DNA of 64,000 nt from contig JAMKCH010012654.1 of assembly GCA_023653785.1 (NCBI GenBank), positions 1 through 64,000 of the forward strand. The letters run 5' to 3'. The notes below the pieces were generated by a model. The model searched no databases and was not told the origin of the DNA. It saw only the letters and a list, made by a program, of their open reading frames with translations. Position 1 is the first letter of the stretch. Each line of letters begins with the position of its first letter. Position numbers and translations under genes: made by a program. The DNA comes from Ophioderma brevispina (Eukaryota > Echinodermata > Ophiuroidea > Amphilepidida > Ophiodermatidae). Below, piece after piece: positions 1-11,989 of the stretch.

Positions 1-310
1 TGTTAAGGGCAGTTTAATGGTTAAGGAAAAGGGACTTAAGGGTTAAGGTTTAAAGCTAGGGTAAACGTTTATAGATTAAAGGATACGTTTAATAGGTTAA
101 AGAGTTCGTTTTAAGCGTTAGGGGTAAGTGTAGATTACACGGCTACTTTTAGGTTTTAGATCAAGGGTAAAGTTTAAAGTAAAGTGTGAAAAGGTGATTT
201 AGTTTAAATGGTTAAATAAAAAAAATACACACAGCGTTAAGTTTAAAGGTTAAAATAAAGATAGGTTCAAGTTAAGGGTTAATGTTAAGGCTTAGGTAAG
301 AGGTTTAAAG
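1..310. repeat. TTAAGG-type degenerate low-complexity repeat
   Basis: The first 310 bases are dominated by variants of GTTAAGGGTTAAGG and TTTAAGGTT, all on the same strand. The pattern reappears more weakly at about 660-790. The unit resembles a degenerate telomere-like hexamer, but it is not regular TTAGGG. I read it as an interstitial low-complexity minisatellite. No coding potential is visible. Confidence 0.55.
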
Positions 311-1119
311 ACACTAGCAGTGATTTTATCCGAAGGAGGTGAAATATTTTTGAAATTTGCAGAAATAGTGGTAAAAGTGAAGGATAATGTTCTGTAAAAC
401 ATTCTATAAGGTTACTTTTTTCACAGCTTGAAGAATTAACAGAAAAGGAAGAAAACGGCAGTGGTCCAAAGATACGAATCTCCAATTCAATTACGTGTGG
501 TATTAAGTGTCGTACGGAAAGAATGACAAAATTTCCGATTTGTCTATTAGTTGATTTCTGGTCCTATCATTTGCAGGATGTTATGGTACCTGTACTTGTT
601 ACAAAAATGCAAAACTCTGATTTCGTTTTCGATTTTATGATTTATCAAATCACTGATAGTGCTTGAAGGTTACATTGGGTTAAGATTACGGGTGAAAATG
701 CGGACTAGGGTTAAGGTAGGTCGACGAGATAGATTAAGGTTAAGGGGTGAGTTACAGTTAGGCTTTTATAGTTAGGTAGGTGATGTTGGGGTTGTTTAAA
801 TTGGGGTTTAGGCTTGAAAGGGAAGAATGAAATGAAAAACGTGTGTGGAAACATGATGTAACACACCCACTCACTCAAAGCATTACAAAAAAACATAGCG
901 TCGGCCGTGTCACATAGTGATGTATTCCACATTTGGCACCTTTTTGAAGAAATTGGAATAAAAGTTTAGGACTGGTTCCATTTTTCAAAAAGCAACTAGT
1001 CGAAGTCATTTTTGAGTAACAAGCAATTGAAACAGTGTTTCGATACGGAAATTTTATGCTGATCCAAATTTCCGGTTCACCAAGCCAATTGTTAGGGGAA
1101 GTGTGCCAAATTTGCATAA
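311..1119. other. Unassigned AT-rich DNA
   Basis: Apart from a second patch of TTAAGG-like repeats (about 660-790), nothing recognisable is seen. The open frames here are short and have no domain-like composition. Confidence 0.5.
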
Positions 1120-2250
1120 TTCAAAATGGCCGCCATTTAACATTTTTAGTACATAACTCAAGATTAAGCTGTAAGGACTTCATTCTTGTGTCTATGCATA
1201 TGTTTTCAGGGTCAGGAACACAACTAGACCATATACTATTATGCCATATATGAAAATTAATTGCATAAATTAAAAACGGGGCCATTTGATTTTTATGAAA
1301 ATTAACTGTCAACATGACCTAATGCTATAAGGTCATTCGCCATGAGTTGGGAGTAAAAGTGTGACATGCTTGAAAACTACCAAATATTACACGTTGTCAC
1401 ACTTAAATGAGCAGTAGGTATGTGCATATTACAGGGTGCCACAGGTGGTCATATAGGTGGAAAAGTGAAATTTTGATGTTTGAAACAAAGTACAAAATTT
1501 TGTGGCCAGTCCTAATTTGTACCTTCAATTAACATCATAGATTAAACTGTTGGGTAGGAATCAAAATGAATCTGCCACATAAATAACAACAAAATGAGGA
1601 GATTGTCATTTATATTAAACTGGCAAAGGGTTACAAGATATTAAAAACACAAAAAGTGCAAAAGCCCCCCGATATCAAAACCCCCTAGACTAACACATGC
1701 CTCATTCCCGTAGGCACTTCATCCGTAGGCACCACCCTCTGTGACCCCAACTGGACTCCAAAATTACGACAAACTCAAGAAGTAAAAATAGCCAAAAATT
1801 GAATATGCTACAATTGACGTAGCTAAATTACCTTTAAAATGAAATTATAGAATCCGCTGAAATAACTAACTGGTTCTTATGATACAATCAAAAATGTTTT
1901 AAAATATGGTGAAAAGGTTAACGCCACCCTCAGTTGTATACCCCAACTCATGGCGCATGACCTAAAAATGATTAAATTTAATTCCTTGACCCTGAAAACA
2001 TATGTATAGACCACAAGAAGAGTACAAGCCTTAAATCTTGATTTATGTACAAAAATGCAAATGGAACCCCTTTTGAATTTTTATGCAAATTAACTGTCAA
2101 GTGACCTAATGTTAAGAAACTAATTGATCTAATTGTATCCTTAACCCTGGAAAATCATTTGTATAGAACAAGAATGAGTCATTATCAAGCCTTTAAATCT
2201 TGAGTTATGTACAAACAACGTTAAAATGGCGGCACCATTTGGAATTTATT
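1120..2250. repeat. Foldback repeat with ATGGCCGCCATTT edges
   Basis: The block at 1120-1225 (AAAATGGCCGCCATTT, 'acataactcaagatta', 'cctgaaaacatatg' on the reverse strand) returns in inverted orientation at about 1975-2080. It returns once more at about 2135-2245, ending in AAAATGGCGGC. A second inverted pair lies inside it: 'cgccatgagttggg' at 1339-1352 and its reverse complement around 1940-1960. Together they make a roughly 1.1 kb foldback structure of the nonautonomous DNA-transposon kind. No terminal site duplication was identified, so the true ends are uncertain. Confidence 0.6.
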
Positions 2251-3679
2251 GCTAATTAGCAATTTCCTCTCAAAATTCAGCTTGGGGACCAGAAGAAAAT
2301 TTGGAATGAGCATAAATTTTATCTAAAACACTAACCCAATTTTTTACTCAAAAATGCCTTCGTCATATTGTAGGAAGCACTTTTTTTGAGGAAATGGAAC
2401 CAGTTCTACTTGTTTTGTACAAACTTCAATGGTGGCTTATTAGGTAAAAATATTCAATTAATTATGAACGTATTTGCAAAAAACGTAAATTGTCCGCATC
2501 ACAAAACGACCGTACCGTATCGTATTTGTCGAAAATCTATGCTGCGCAGGCCATTAGGTCGTCGTTCTGCATTTTGAAGTATTCGCCGCTTCTCATAGAA
2601 CTGATGGATTTGTGCGAAGTATTTTCAGTTCACGGTTAGTAGAGTGCTATTTTTATCGTTTCACATTAGTGACGTATATCGCACATAGCGTCACAGAAGA
2701 CGTATTTGAGCGCGACGTTATTGGTTATTTACATGTTGTGAAATTCCTCTTTCTCGTTTTTACATAGTGACGTATTTTATATAACATTAATTTTTGCGCT
2801 ATCAAATTAAATTGGAAGTTGATCAGTTAAATACATTGAGATTTAACGATTTTGGGAGTTTTTCAACTAGGTTTTAATGAAATAATGTTAACAGTTATGG
2901 AGCATAATTTAAAATCGCAAAATCTTCAAAAGCCCCTTTTCTCGTATGCGATTTGCAAATACGTCGGTATGTGAGCGGCGACGAAATGTACACATGTAAA
3001 AATATAGGGCTATGGGGAAAAAAATGATTTCAAAATAGGTGGGACTTCATTAAAAGTTTAGGTCTGTCCATTCACGTGAGAGGTAGGTAAGAGGATTTAT
3101 TGTAACGGCCACAGTAAAAAAAGTTTAAATAAGCTTTTAAAAATGTTGACCTCAAAAATTATTTCACAACTAAGGTAGATGGATGTTTCAGTTAAGAATC
3201 AGGATGAAAAACACCAGTATTGATTTCCAGAACGTTGTTTTTGATTAAACGAACCTTTGGACACTGCAAAATACAATTCGTTATCACAGCATGGGAGACA
3301 TAATGCATTCTTCATATCGATGCACACATAACACTAAATTTTTATTTGTCATCCAAAATGGGACCAACTTGTATTTAAGAGATTAGCCCCCCCCCCGGCC
3401 CCCAAAACGGATTTGACATTCATGGGCCAACAATGACATACGTCTTCAATCATTTAACATAACATTTGTAGAACTGAAGTACACAGTTTCCAGTAGGGCT
3501 TTTGTACCATGTACAATATGTTTGTAATGGGCAACAAAGGCCTAGTCTGCATGGGCCGGGGGATTGAAGCCCATATCAATATCACCCACGTCCATATATG
3601 CAAGGAGTCTCACGAAATTTGAAACTCTACTATATTAAATGGACCAAAACTAAGTAGAGTTGGAGTTTTTCCTTTGGAC
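2251..3679. other. Unassigned AT-rich DNA
   Basis: No feature could be supported. There is a C run at about 3388-3397. The short open frame at 2386-2577 has no recognisable domain. Confidence 0.45.
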
Positions 3680-3683
3680 TTAA

Positions 3684-4216
3684 AGCGGCAATGGCACATT
3701 TTCACAAAATATTGCACATTTCTTCAATTGCTCTCAAATGATAGTCTAGGCCATTGGACGAACAGAGATATATTTTACACATAAGAATAACATAACCATA
3801 AGGGACATTGATTGCAAAGATACAAGATCATCCAAGTAATTTTAGGCCAACCTTAAGTTTTTCTTAACTTTAATCAACAAAGTGTATATTACATGAATAT
3901 TTTTGGACTCGTACTCACTGATATTAAAACACAAAGGTTATAGACGGTGTAAAAACAGTGTGAATAGCGTGGGAAACATGCCATGTTTCTTGTGTTAAAA
4001 CGCCGATTTTTCGGTGTTTTCTGCCTGAATTTCGCATCGCCGGCGACGCAAAATTACAAAATCCCCCGTCCGTTACCCATACGGCCCGATAGCTGATTGA
4101 TTAATCATTCGGGTTGGAGGCTTTTGTAGATAAAAGCTTACACCCATGCAAAAAATATCGATTTGAAAAATTTTGAGGGGCGCACTACATACTTTTTTAA
4201 ATGTGCCAGTGGATCT
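3684..4216. mobile_element. TTAA-flanked MITE (piggyBac/Kolobok-like)
   Basis: The left end reads TTAA then AGCGGCAATGGCACATTTT. The right end, read on the reverse strand, gives TTAA then AGATCCACTGGCACATTT. The two ends are therefore imperfect terminal inverted repeats that share TGGCACATTT, each directly abutted by TTAA (3680-3683 and 4217-4220). TTAA target duplication is characteristic of piggyBac- and Kolobok-type transposases. The 533-bp interior has no credible ORF, so this is a nonautonomous copy. The superfamily is inferred from the TTAA alone. Confidence 0.6.
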
Positions 4217-4220
4217 TTAA

Positions 4221-5332
4221 GATTTTACCTCGCTATTAGGCTCGAGCACCCAGAGCCCCTGCATGCCTGTGTATGTCAGTGATTAATGGACTGGGGACAG
4301 GAGATAATGTTTCTCTTGTAATTAAATAAACTCAAGGTGTGTGATTTAGTTTTCTAAAAACACACAAACTCCAAAATATAGGTGGCTTTACTGAACTAAA
4401 GCTTTGCCTATAGATTGTCTTTAGTTTAGGATTATCTGTATGAGGTAAACAATTTTTAGATGATGCTGTGCAAAATTCTATAACATAAAAACTGATAGGA
4501 ACAAGCTAGAGCTTAAATGAAATGGATACGGAAACAATATTCCTTCAAAATACAAGCCTGAAGGCCATTTTCAGCAATAATTTCTGTCATCTCTAGGGAA
4601 AAACGATTACAGAGACAAATGCGACAAAGAAACCACTTAGGAGTATAATGGATATTACAATACTAGTAGCATATTCCTGATTAGATTGCTTATTACAAAA
4701 CACCAAAATTCATGATGGAAAAAAAGCGAGCGAGAGCTAGTAGACAAACAATACTTACTTGCAAGCACTAGTTAGCTTAATGGGTAATCACAAACTTCCC
4801 ATTTGGTGTTAGTTTGCATCGAATATAGGATAACATTACCTTCAAGCACTAAACCAAGTAAATTCGATTTGCTTAAGTTTGCAAAATTGTATATGTAAGG
4901 GTGTAAGAAGTACTGGAAAGGGTGTTGAGTCGGCAGGGATCCTAGCACCGTCATTTTTGTTCATAGTTTAGTGAGATGTATCCGGAGAAAAGGGCCATTT
5001 TCAAAAAGTTCAGTTGAATAGGGAGTTGATGTATGAGTAAAATTGGTTTGAATAAACGTTGCCCATAGGCCGCTGTGTTGTTAATTCTGTCCGTTTTCGA
5101 ACAGAAATAACAAAGTTTACTGTATTTTTTCCCAGAGTAGACGAATTGCAGTAAGGAATAGGCGATGTTGTAAGTAAAATAGCATGTCTACGCCGTTATT
5201 TTATGGAGAACTCAGGGATAATGAAGGCAAGAAAGTCGTTGCGACAAAGACTGACAAGTACGATGACCTGGCGAAGTATTGAAGAGATTGGTTATGATGA
5301 TGGTCATGATGGGTTTGGCTTCGGTGGTATTG
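4221..5332. other. Unassigned AT-rich DNA
   Basis: No repeat structure, RNA gene or recognisable coding stretch was seen. The open frame at 4772-4954 is short and without domain features. Confidence 0.4.
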
Positions 5333-5365
5333 GTGGTTTTTATATATATCTATATTGATATATAT

Positions 5366-5397
<32 letters not shown>

Positions 5398-5448
5398 ATA
5401 TTATATATGTGTGTGGGTGTGTGGTTGTGTGTGTGTGTGTATAATATA
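5333..5448. repeat. (TA)n / (TG)n compound microsatellite
   Basis: An interrupted TATATA tract (about 5340-5405) is followed directly by a GTGTGT tract (about 5407-5440). Minus-strand 'proteins' rich in Tyr/Ile and His/Thr in this stretch are translations of the microsatellite. Confidence 0.9.
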
Positions 5449-5467
5449 CTACACAAAACATGAGGGT

Positions 5468-5810
5468 CGGGAAAACCTCATATGGGCATTTGACCTTTAG
5501 ACCTCACATGTAGTAAAAACGGTTACATGACAAAACGTCTATGTAACATTTTCGATAGACACCAAAAACTGAATAATTTGCTTGTAATGCCATTGGCAAA
5601 AGAAAGGGTTGTCCTTTTAAATAGATTAGGTAATTTATTTACTCCAGATTCTGAACTGACGTTCAATTGATTTACTATCAGATTTGGCATGAAATTCACG
5701 CTAGAAACCGTTGTGACCAAAATGAACATATGGGTTTTAGCACTGGGGCCCACTTTTTACATATGAGGGTTTGCATTTGACCTCTGGAGTTACATATGAG
5801 GGTTTTCCCG
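5468..5810. mobile_element. Short insert with inverted CGGGAAAACCCTCATATG ends
   Basis: CGGGAAAACCTCATATG at 5468-5484 is the inverse of CATATGAGGGTTTTCCCG at 5793-5810. Just inside the right end a second CATATGAGGGTTT and GCATTTGACCTC occur, and GCATTTGACCT also occurs inside the left end. The 343-bp segment sits exactly between two microsatellite tracts. It looks like a small foldback element inserted in or near a simple repeat. The minus-strand 76-residue open frame inside (5523-5753) has no recognisable domain. Confidence 0.5.
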
Positions 5811-5817
5811 CCCAGCG

Positions 5818-5893
5818 ACTATATATATATTTCATATATATAATATAGCTATTATATAGATAGATAGAGATATATATATATAATTCGATAAAA

Positions 5894-5925
<32 letters not shown>

Positions 5926-5932
5926 ATATGCA
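5818..5932. repeat. (TA)n microsatellite
   Basis: Interrupted TATATA runs with occasional GATAGATA units lie immediately right of the inverted-ended insert. Confidence 0.9.
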
Positions 5933-5996
5933 TGCATATGTGGTGTTCGACAAGAAATACAAATAAAATCAAATCTTGATATGGATAACGCAAAAT

Positions 5997-6143
5997 AAGA
6001 GAGAGAGAGAAAGATGGGAGAGAGCGAGGAGAGAGAGGAAGAGAGAGAAAGAGAGAGAGATGAGAGAGAGAAAGAGAGAGGGGAGAGCGAGACGGAGAGC
6101 GAGAGAGACACACACAGGAGAGAGAGAGTCTCAGAGAGAAAGG
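5997..6143. repeat. (GA)n purine microsatellite
   Basis: This is nearly 150 bases of GAGAGA with scattered interruptions, a polypurine/polypyrimidine tract. The two long minus-strand Ser/Leu-rich open frames across it (5737-6342 and 5919-6170) are microsatellite translation, not genes. Confidence 0.92.
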
Positions 6144-9100
6144 GCAACCTAAGCAAGGAGTAAAGTTCATTCAGTGAAGATTTATTATTACGATTACATG
6201 GATAGCACCAAAAGATTAGTGGAACTGAAATATTGCAAAAAAAAACACAATAGCAACGTGGAAGTCCCTCGCCTGTTCGTAGGAAAAACACTACCAGCCT
6301 GTTCGTGAGCAAAATGGTGCAATAAGGAAATGACATATTCATGTTAACATATTTTAAAAAATATCTGAATTAATATGTAGGATATCGGAGGAGTTAAAGA
6401 CTACGTTCTCCAAAATGCTTTTATATTTTTCGATCGTAATGCTTGTGTTTAATCAGAAATATATTTATTTCAAAGTCCATTGCTGTCACTTTGGAGCAAG
6501 AATGCTACCTGACCATTTCCAAGCAATAATTTTAACACATTACATGAACATCAATAATTTGTTTCCTTGCATGCATATACCGCATTACTTTTAAAATACT
6601 TGTTCAAGAATCATTTGCAAAGCTAATCCTCACAGATCCTTACATACAAACAACCTTTATGAGTGGTCTTTGTGATAGAGATTGGGCCCCCCCGAATGAG
6701 AATTACAAACATTTTAAAACCAACCCAAATCACTAGCGAATTTTTCTTGTGAGGTGTAATTATCTTGAATGTCAAAACCGTTTCAGAGTGGAGTGGTCTT
6801 TTGATGAGTACCATATACAACTCAACAGAACACAGGAAGCAAAGAAATAATTGAAATAAACTGTGAACGTTGACTGTTTTAAATTGTTTTCCGATTGTGA
6901 TAGACACAGCATTTGTTTAAACGACAATAAACATCACCTACGTTCAATCGTACCATTTCTTTGAGACAAGCTGTAACAATGCTAATATTCTAAGCTTTTT
7001 AATATAAAAATCCAGATTTGAAGCAGTGTAATTCTGATTGTATTTGGCCCCCATAAACGGACGCAATTTCATCCGATCCTAAAATATACTAGCCGATTAG
7101 GTTTATGCGCCCACAAAGCTCATAACTTTCCGTTCTATACGCAGTGTACAAAGGAATATGTCTTCATAAGCCATTTTCATATTGTATCAACACTCGTTCA
7201 TAAAGTATTTGTTAGGATGATCTCACAACTTAAATTCTCAATCGGAGGAAGTGAAGTTAGTCAGCTGTACTCGACTGTTTGGTGAAGGTCAGAGAAGGAG
7301 ATTCAAGAAGAAACTGTCGAATCGAATCACACCGTGATAGCAGCTAGCATCATCTATTTCGAGCATTCGCATTGTGTAGGTGAAAAAAAACAACGCTGTA
7401 CCAACATTTCCCATTTGAGCTTTTGGTGTGTGGTATATTTTGGATTAAGTCATCGTCGGTTTTGTCTCAACTCGCAGAAAGTTGTTTTATAGGATAACAT
7501 TTCTAAATTTAACATTTGCATTCATCATTTAACCTAAGTAATAGCAAACATTAATGTATTTGTGATTGCAGCATTGAACATTTTGCACTCAAAGTTGTCC
7601 CAGGATATTTTTGACAGGCAATACTGACCTATGGGGTGTGGCTAATTGTTTCAAACATCGCATACACCTACATTGGTGGCCGACAACCGGTGAGCATTGA
7701 TCAGCTATCAGCTAACTTCACGAAATATTATTATTTGGCTGATTTTCCACTGACGCACTTTCAGCAATATTTGTATCAAGCCGGGTTATCAAGTAAGAAT
7801 GTGATTTGTTCTAAGCTTCGTGTGAGTTCCTCTCCCCTCCGCCTGGGGTGGTTTTTTCAACAAAGCGGTATAACGTCTGACATGCTATCAATCTGCCAGA
7901 AAAGATACAGATAGCGTGATATTTAAATGCAACACTTCATAAAATTTCACTCACATTTCCAAATATAGCAGATTATACTCTAGTTCGGTGGACAACTTTT
8001 TAAAAAGGAAATGTAACCTTTGCCTATTCAATAAAATATTTTACTAGAATTGGGTTAACTTAAAGCCACGGGGTCACTCTCTCATTTCAAGTTTTTGACG
8101 CTATTAATCTTCACAACGATGACAGGCTTTGCCGATATCATAAAAACTCGCGAACTTTGCCTGTTGGACAAGCAATCTGTGAATGAATGCGACTGTTCTC
8201 TTCTAGTACTTCAGACATTGTCACTCATCTTTAGCCATCAAGATATTCAATCAATCAACAACTGGCGTGGTGTGGTGAGTTTGTGTTGAGCCCGAGTGCT
8301 TTACTTTCAAATAGATTAATGATGTAATGGGGGGAATTGTTCTACTGTCTCGGCAAAGTACTGCAATCCCAATAACTTTTAACTCTTCAAAATTAATAAA
8401 AATAATTTGAACTGAAAATAGAGATTACTATAGAAACCTTTTCTCGTTTCTTATTGCATTATGCGGTTGAATGTTTACCAACTAAAAGTTTCTCAAAGTT
8501 ATACTACTTAACTTACTGCAACCTCATTAACGGTTGATGTAGTTGGCCCATAAGACTAGCAATTGGTCTTGAAATTCTACATACATTTTTTTTAAACGCT
8601 TCATTACACCATATATCGTGCACTATTGTTTTATCATCAATCTGTCGTCACCACACTTTATTCTAAAATGCGGTAATGATTTTTAAAATTGGCATGGCTG
8701 TGTATAGCATCATGTAATAACGGGATGAAATTCTTTGTCAATCGATTTTCACATACCATTTCACCATTTCAACCATCATGTCCCTGTTTACAATGAGGTT
8801 GGTCTACAGAAAATGGTGACAGCTAAGTTTTGGAAGTAACACCCAATGTGGAACAAAGTCAATCTTGTGTTGTTGACAACCCTAGGGAGGACGAGCAATG
8901 ACCTCAATGGTAAGCAGAAATCATACGTTTGCCTTGACTTGTAGCAACACCGCTGGAATCTCGCGCTCTTATAGAAATACATCCGATCATCTGAAGACGA
9001 CTTTCTTTAGGTTTTGAACAAAGGATGAGATGAAGATTGCCCAAAACAAATAAAGTGGTTATTATAGACAAGGTGAAGTGTGTAATATTACTTTAACTCA

Positions 9101-9329
9101 TAAATGGCTCAGGTTAAGTCCACAAGGTGATGTCCTATTTAATTCGGGAAATACAGCAAAGAAAAATAACGCATGGGTGCTAGAATTTGACAAAATGTTG
9201 TTTTGGGGGTAAAAATGGCCCAAATGGTAAATCAGACTCAGATTGTACTAACATTAAACATATGAAAGCAAAAATTTACTTTACTTGTGCCCTCAGATGT
9301 GACTCTATGATTTGACTCTGACTATGGTT
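6144..9329. other. Intergenic or upstream region of the LRR receptor
   Basis: No repeat family is recognised, except a lone 'TTGAGACAAGCTGTA' at about 6964-6978 that matches the right end of the mariner-like element at 35.1-36.1 kb. Two open stretches (7636-7914 and 8095-8289, both +) lie on the same strand upstream of the LRR receptor. The second encodes a Cys-containing segment ending in a GGTGAGT donor-like sequence at about 8273-8279, so it could be an upstream exon. I cannot match either to a domain, and I make no gene call. Confidence 0.35.
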
Positions 9330-11900
9330 TGATAAGACAAGTCTTTTAGTTTTGTTGACTTTCCATCTAAATTGCAACTGCTGTCCTTGTCTATAGACAA
9401 GTTGCTGCTTTGCTATCTAGATCACAATGTCGTACCGTCAAATAAAAGGATATATATTCCCCTAAGATGAAAGGATTGGACTTTAGCCATAACCAATATA
9501 TAAAAATGGATGTTAATTCTTTTCATATTGGTGAGCAAGGTCCAAACAATTGTCCCCTTGCAAATAATAAGTTAGAATTTACAATTGGGTTATTTGCATA
9601 TTACACAATCTTGGTACTGTCGCTAGGTGGAAATAAATTGGTCCCTTTGGAATGTTGCTGTACTTTCAGGTTTGGGCAAATTAATGTCACTTAGACTGAC
9701 TGATAACCTGTTGACAGAACTGCCCAGATTTGCATATTTCAGATTTTAGAAAATCGGACTGCTGTTATCTAAAGTTAAAACACATTGGTCACATTGGATA
9801 GTGGCTTATTTCATTGTTTTGGGCTGGTTAGGAGAACTAGATCTCAGTACAATTAAGTTTTGAAATGGATTACCAGGTGATTTGTTTCAGGGATTGGGTA
9901 GTCTTGAATGGCCCGGCTAAATGGAAATCATTTGTGTCACATTGGATAGTGGTTTGTTTCATAGTTTGAGTAATCTTAAGAATGGCTGATTGGAAATCAA
10001 TTGGTGACTTGATAGTGGTTTGTTTCATCAAGGGTTGGTAGGCTTTATTGGCTGTGGATAGATGAAAATCAATTGATACATTGGAATAGTGGTTTTTTTT
10101 TCAGGGTTTGGGTTCGTGATGGCTTAAGCTAATGGACATCTAATTTGTGTCCATTGGATATGTTTGTTTCAAGGTTGAGTATCTAAAATGGCTGAGGCTA
10201 TTTGAAAATCAAGTTATAACATTGGATAGTGTTTGTTTTCAGTGTTGGTAGTCTTGAATGGTTGATGCTGCTTGGAAATCAATGTCACATTGGAATAGTG
10301 GATTTTGTTTCAGGATTTTGGGGTAGTCCTTAAAAGGCTGACGTTAGATGGAAATCAAATTGGTCTCATTGGATAGTGGTTTGTTTCACGGTTTGTTTCG
10401 GTTATATGAAACTGGATCTCAGTAACCTAAGTTAGTGATTTCCGGGTGAATTGTTTTTATGGTTTGGGTCATTTAATGGCTATGCTAATGTAAATCATTA
10501 GTCCAATTGTTTGGGCACGGTATTGCACCTCTCCACAAGATAAATATTTGCATTTAGACCACAATAATACAAAATTAGCACGAACATCTTTAAACGATGC
10601 GCTAACATGTAATTCTTTAATTTTATTTATCATTAATAACATTAGATTTTGATATTTTTAAAACTACAAGCATCCTAGAAATCATTGATTTATCTGTCAA
10701 AAGTTTACGAACTATTCCAAATAACCAATTTGAATAAATTATTTAATTGTCTCATTATCTGAGAAATAATGAACTGAAAAAGATAAAAGAAGTAACTATT
10801 TCCTAGCCTGCCTAATAATTTTAAATTGTTGTTGTCCAGCATGTAGATTTTGTGAGTGTAGTTGCTACTAACAATAGCTGTTTATGCTTAGACAAAGAAG
10901 TTCCCCCATATCCACATGTGACCGGCTACTCTCAACACAAGATCGTGTTGTCGTTAGTGCTCATTGGTATCAATGCACTTTCTGGATCTTTTCGTTTTAG
11001 TTTGGAACAACAAAACATCTAAAACACCTAATGTACAAGACCATTTACTAAGCATTTGGCCCTTCTAGATTTACTTATGGCATTTACATATATCCAAAAA
11101 TAATACTCATCGATATTTATTTTGTGAATACTTTCCTTGCAATCTGAAACCTGGCGATCTGGCATTAAATGTAGAATTGCTGGAGCTTTATCAATAATAA
11201 TTAGCGCAGCATCTGTATTCTTGTACATTAGTTAGTATTGCCGTTGTTGAAACATAAAGTTTCCATATTCTACTAAGAAATTCAGAAAGAGGTCACAATC
11301 CATAGCAGCTGTCTTGACATGGGTTTTGGCAATAACAACAGGGATTGTTCCTTCTGTCTAGAGGCTGGTACCAACTTTACTTTTATGATAATTCACATGT
11401 GGTGTTTGGTCTACATTTGCACTTACTCAAACATACTCTAATCGTATGAAGTGCATTAAGGGATCTTGGCATACTTGTTGAGGACTGTTCTTCTACACCA
11501 CTATCTTCAAAGTACAAAGCTGAAGGCTTTGCCACTGCATGTATTTATTCCCGCCTTTTCCATTGGCCTCAATGCTCTGCTATTGAGTCATACTTGGGTT
11601 TGTTACAGAGAATTGTAGTGTGTTAAAGATCATCCCAAATCTGGTCGCCCTCAGACAATGAAGGAACAATCAACACTGGACGCACCAAAGAACAGCCATA
11701 GTTGCTACTGATTTCTTTTGTTTGGTCGCCAATTATTTTCTTGGGTTCTAGTCAAAACAATGGTAATTCTTAGTACCCCATCTGTATGCATGGTTAGTTA
11801 CTTTTGTTTGCCCATAAATCTCTATAAACGCCCTACCTCTACACATTGCAGAATTGATCGCAAATTATTTCAAGAAAACGAAACAATCCAAACGATTTTG
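9330..11900 (+). pseudogene. LRR-containing GPCR, relaxin-receptor/LGR type, frames broken
   Basis: This encodes an LRR ectodomain followed by a rhodopsin-like 7TM domain, the layout of LGR/RXFP receptors, which bind extracellular ligands and signal through G proteins at the plasma membrane. Degenerate LRRs begin at about 9350 ('LLCYLDHN', 'MKGLDFSHNQ', 'LSLGGNKLV', 'LRLTDNLLTELP'). About ten 72-bp LRR units run from about 9780 to 10500, with consensus 'GLGSLEWLRLNGNQLVTLDS'. More diverged LRRs follow to about 10830.

The 7TM part is read across several frames. 'NKTSKTPNVQDHLLS' and 'LLDLLMA' (TM1-TM2) lie near 11000-11080. 'RKRSQSIAAVLTWVLAITTG' (TM4) is at about 11284-11343, followed by 'WYQLYFYDNSHV' (loop 2). 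'RTAIVATDFFC' (TM6) is near 11691-11723. A 'YAWLVTFV' then 'PIN' signature (TM7) lies near 11783-11815. No intron is apparent between LRRs and 7TM. At least ten frame changes occur. They may be decay, a retrocopy or sequencing indels. The N-terminus and any LDLa domain were not found. Confidence 0.82.
9780..10510 (+). repeat. Tandem 72-bp LRR-coding repeats
   Basis: The anchor 'TAGTGGTTTGTTTCA' recurs at about 9799, 9877, 9950, 10014, 10085, 10155, 10228, 10300, 10374 and 10447, a spacing of 64-78 bases centred on 72. Seventy-two bases encode one 24-residue LRR. In vertebrate LGR genes single LRRs are commonly separate exons, but here the units are fused with no intervening intron. The units are much more alike to each other than to the flanking LRRs, which points to recent internal duplication or homogenisation. 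Confidence 0.85.
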
Positions 11901-11989
11901 CAAGGATAAATGAAAAGTGTTTTGTTTCCCATTGTTTCACTTTAATCCTGAGGATGCCGAGAAAATAACTAAGACTGGTATTTATACCA

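Noticed and set aside
1..310. True telomere at the window start
   Set aside because: The repeat is irregular TTAAGG/GTTAAGG, not a regular hexamer array, and grades into ordinary sequence.
5737..6342. 201-codon minus-strand open frame, the longest by length
   Set aside because: It runs through (GA)n and (TA)n microsatellites. The Ser/Leu and Tyr/Ile repeats are translations of simple sequence.
8095..8289. LDLa or LRRNT exon of the receptor
   Set aside because: The Cys pattern is incomplete and no aligned LRR follows directly. It is kept only as a remark in the upstream region.
11028..11228. 66-codon minus-strand open frame
   Set aside because: It is antisense to the TM2-TM3 part of the LRR receptor.
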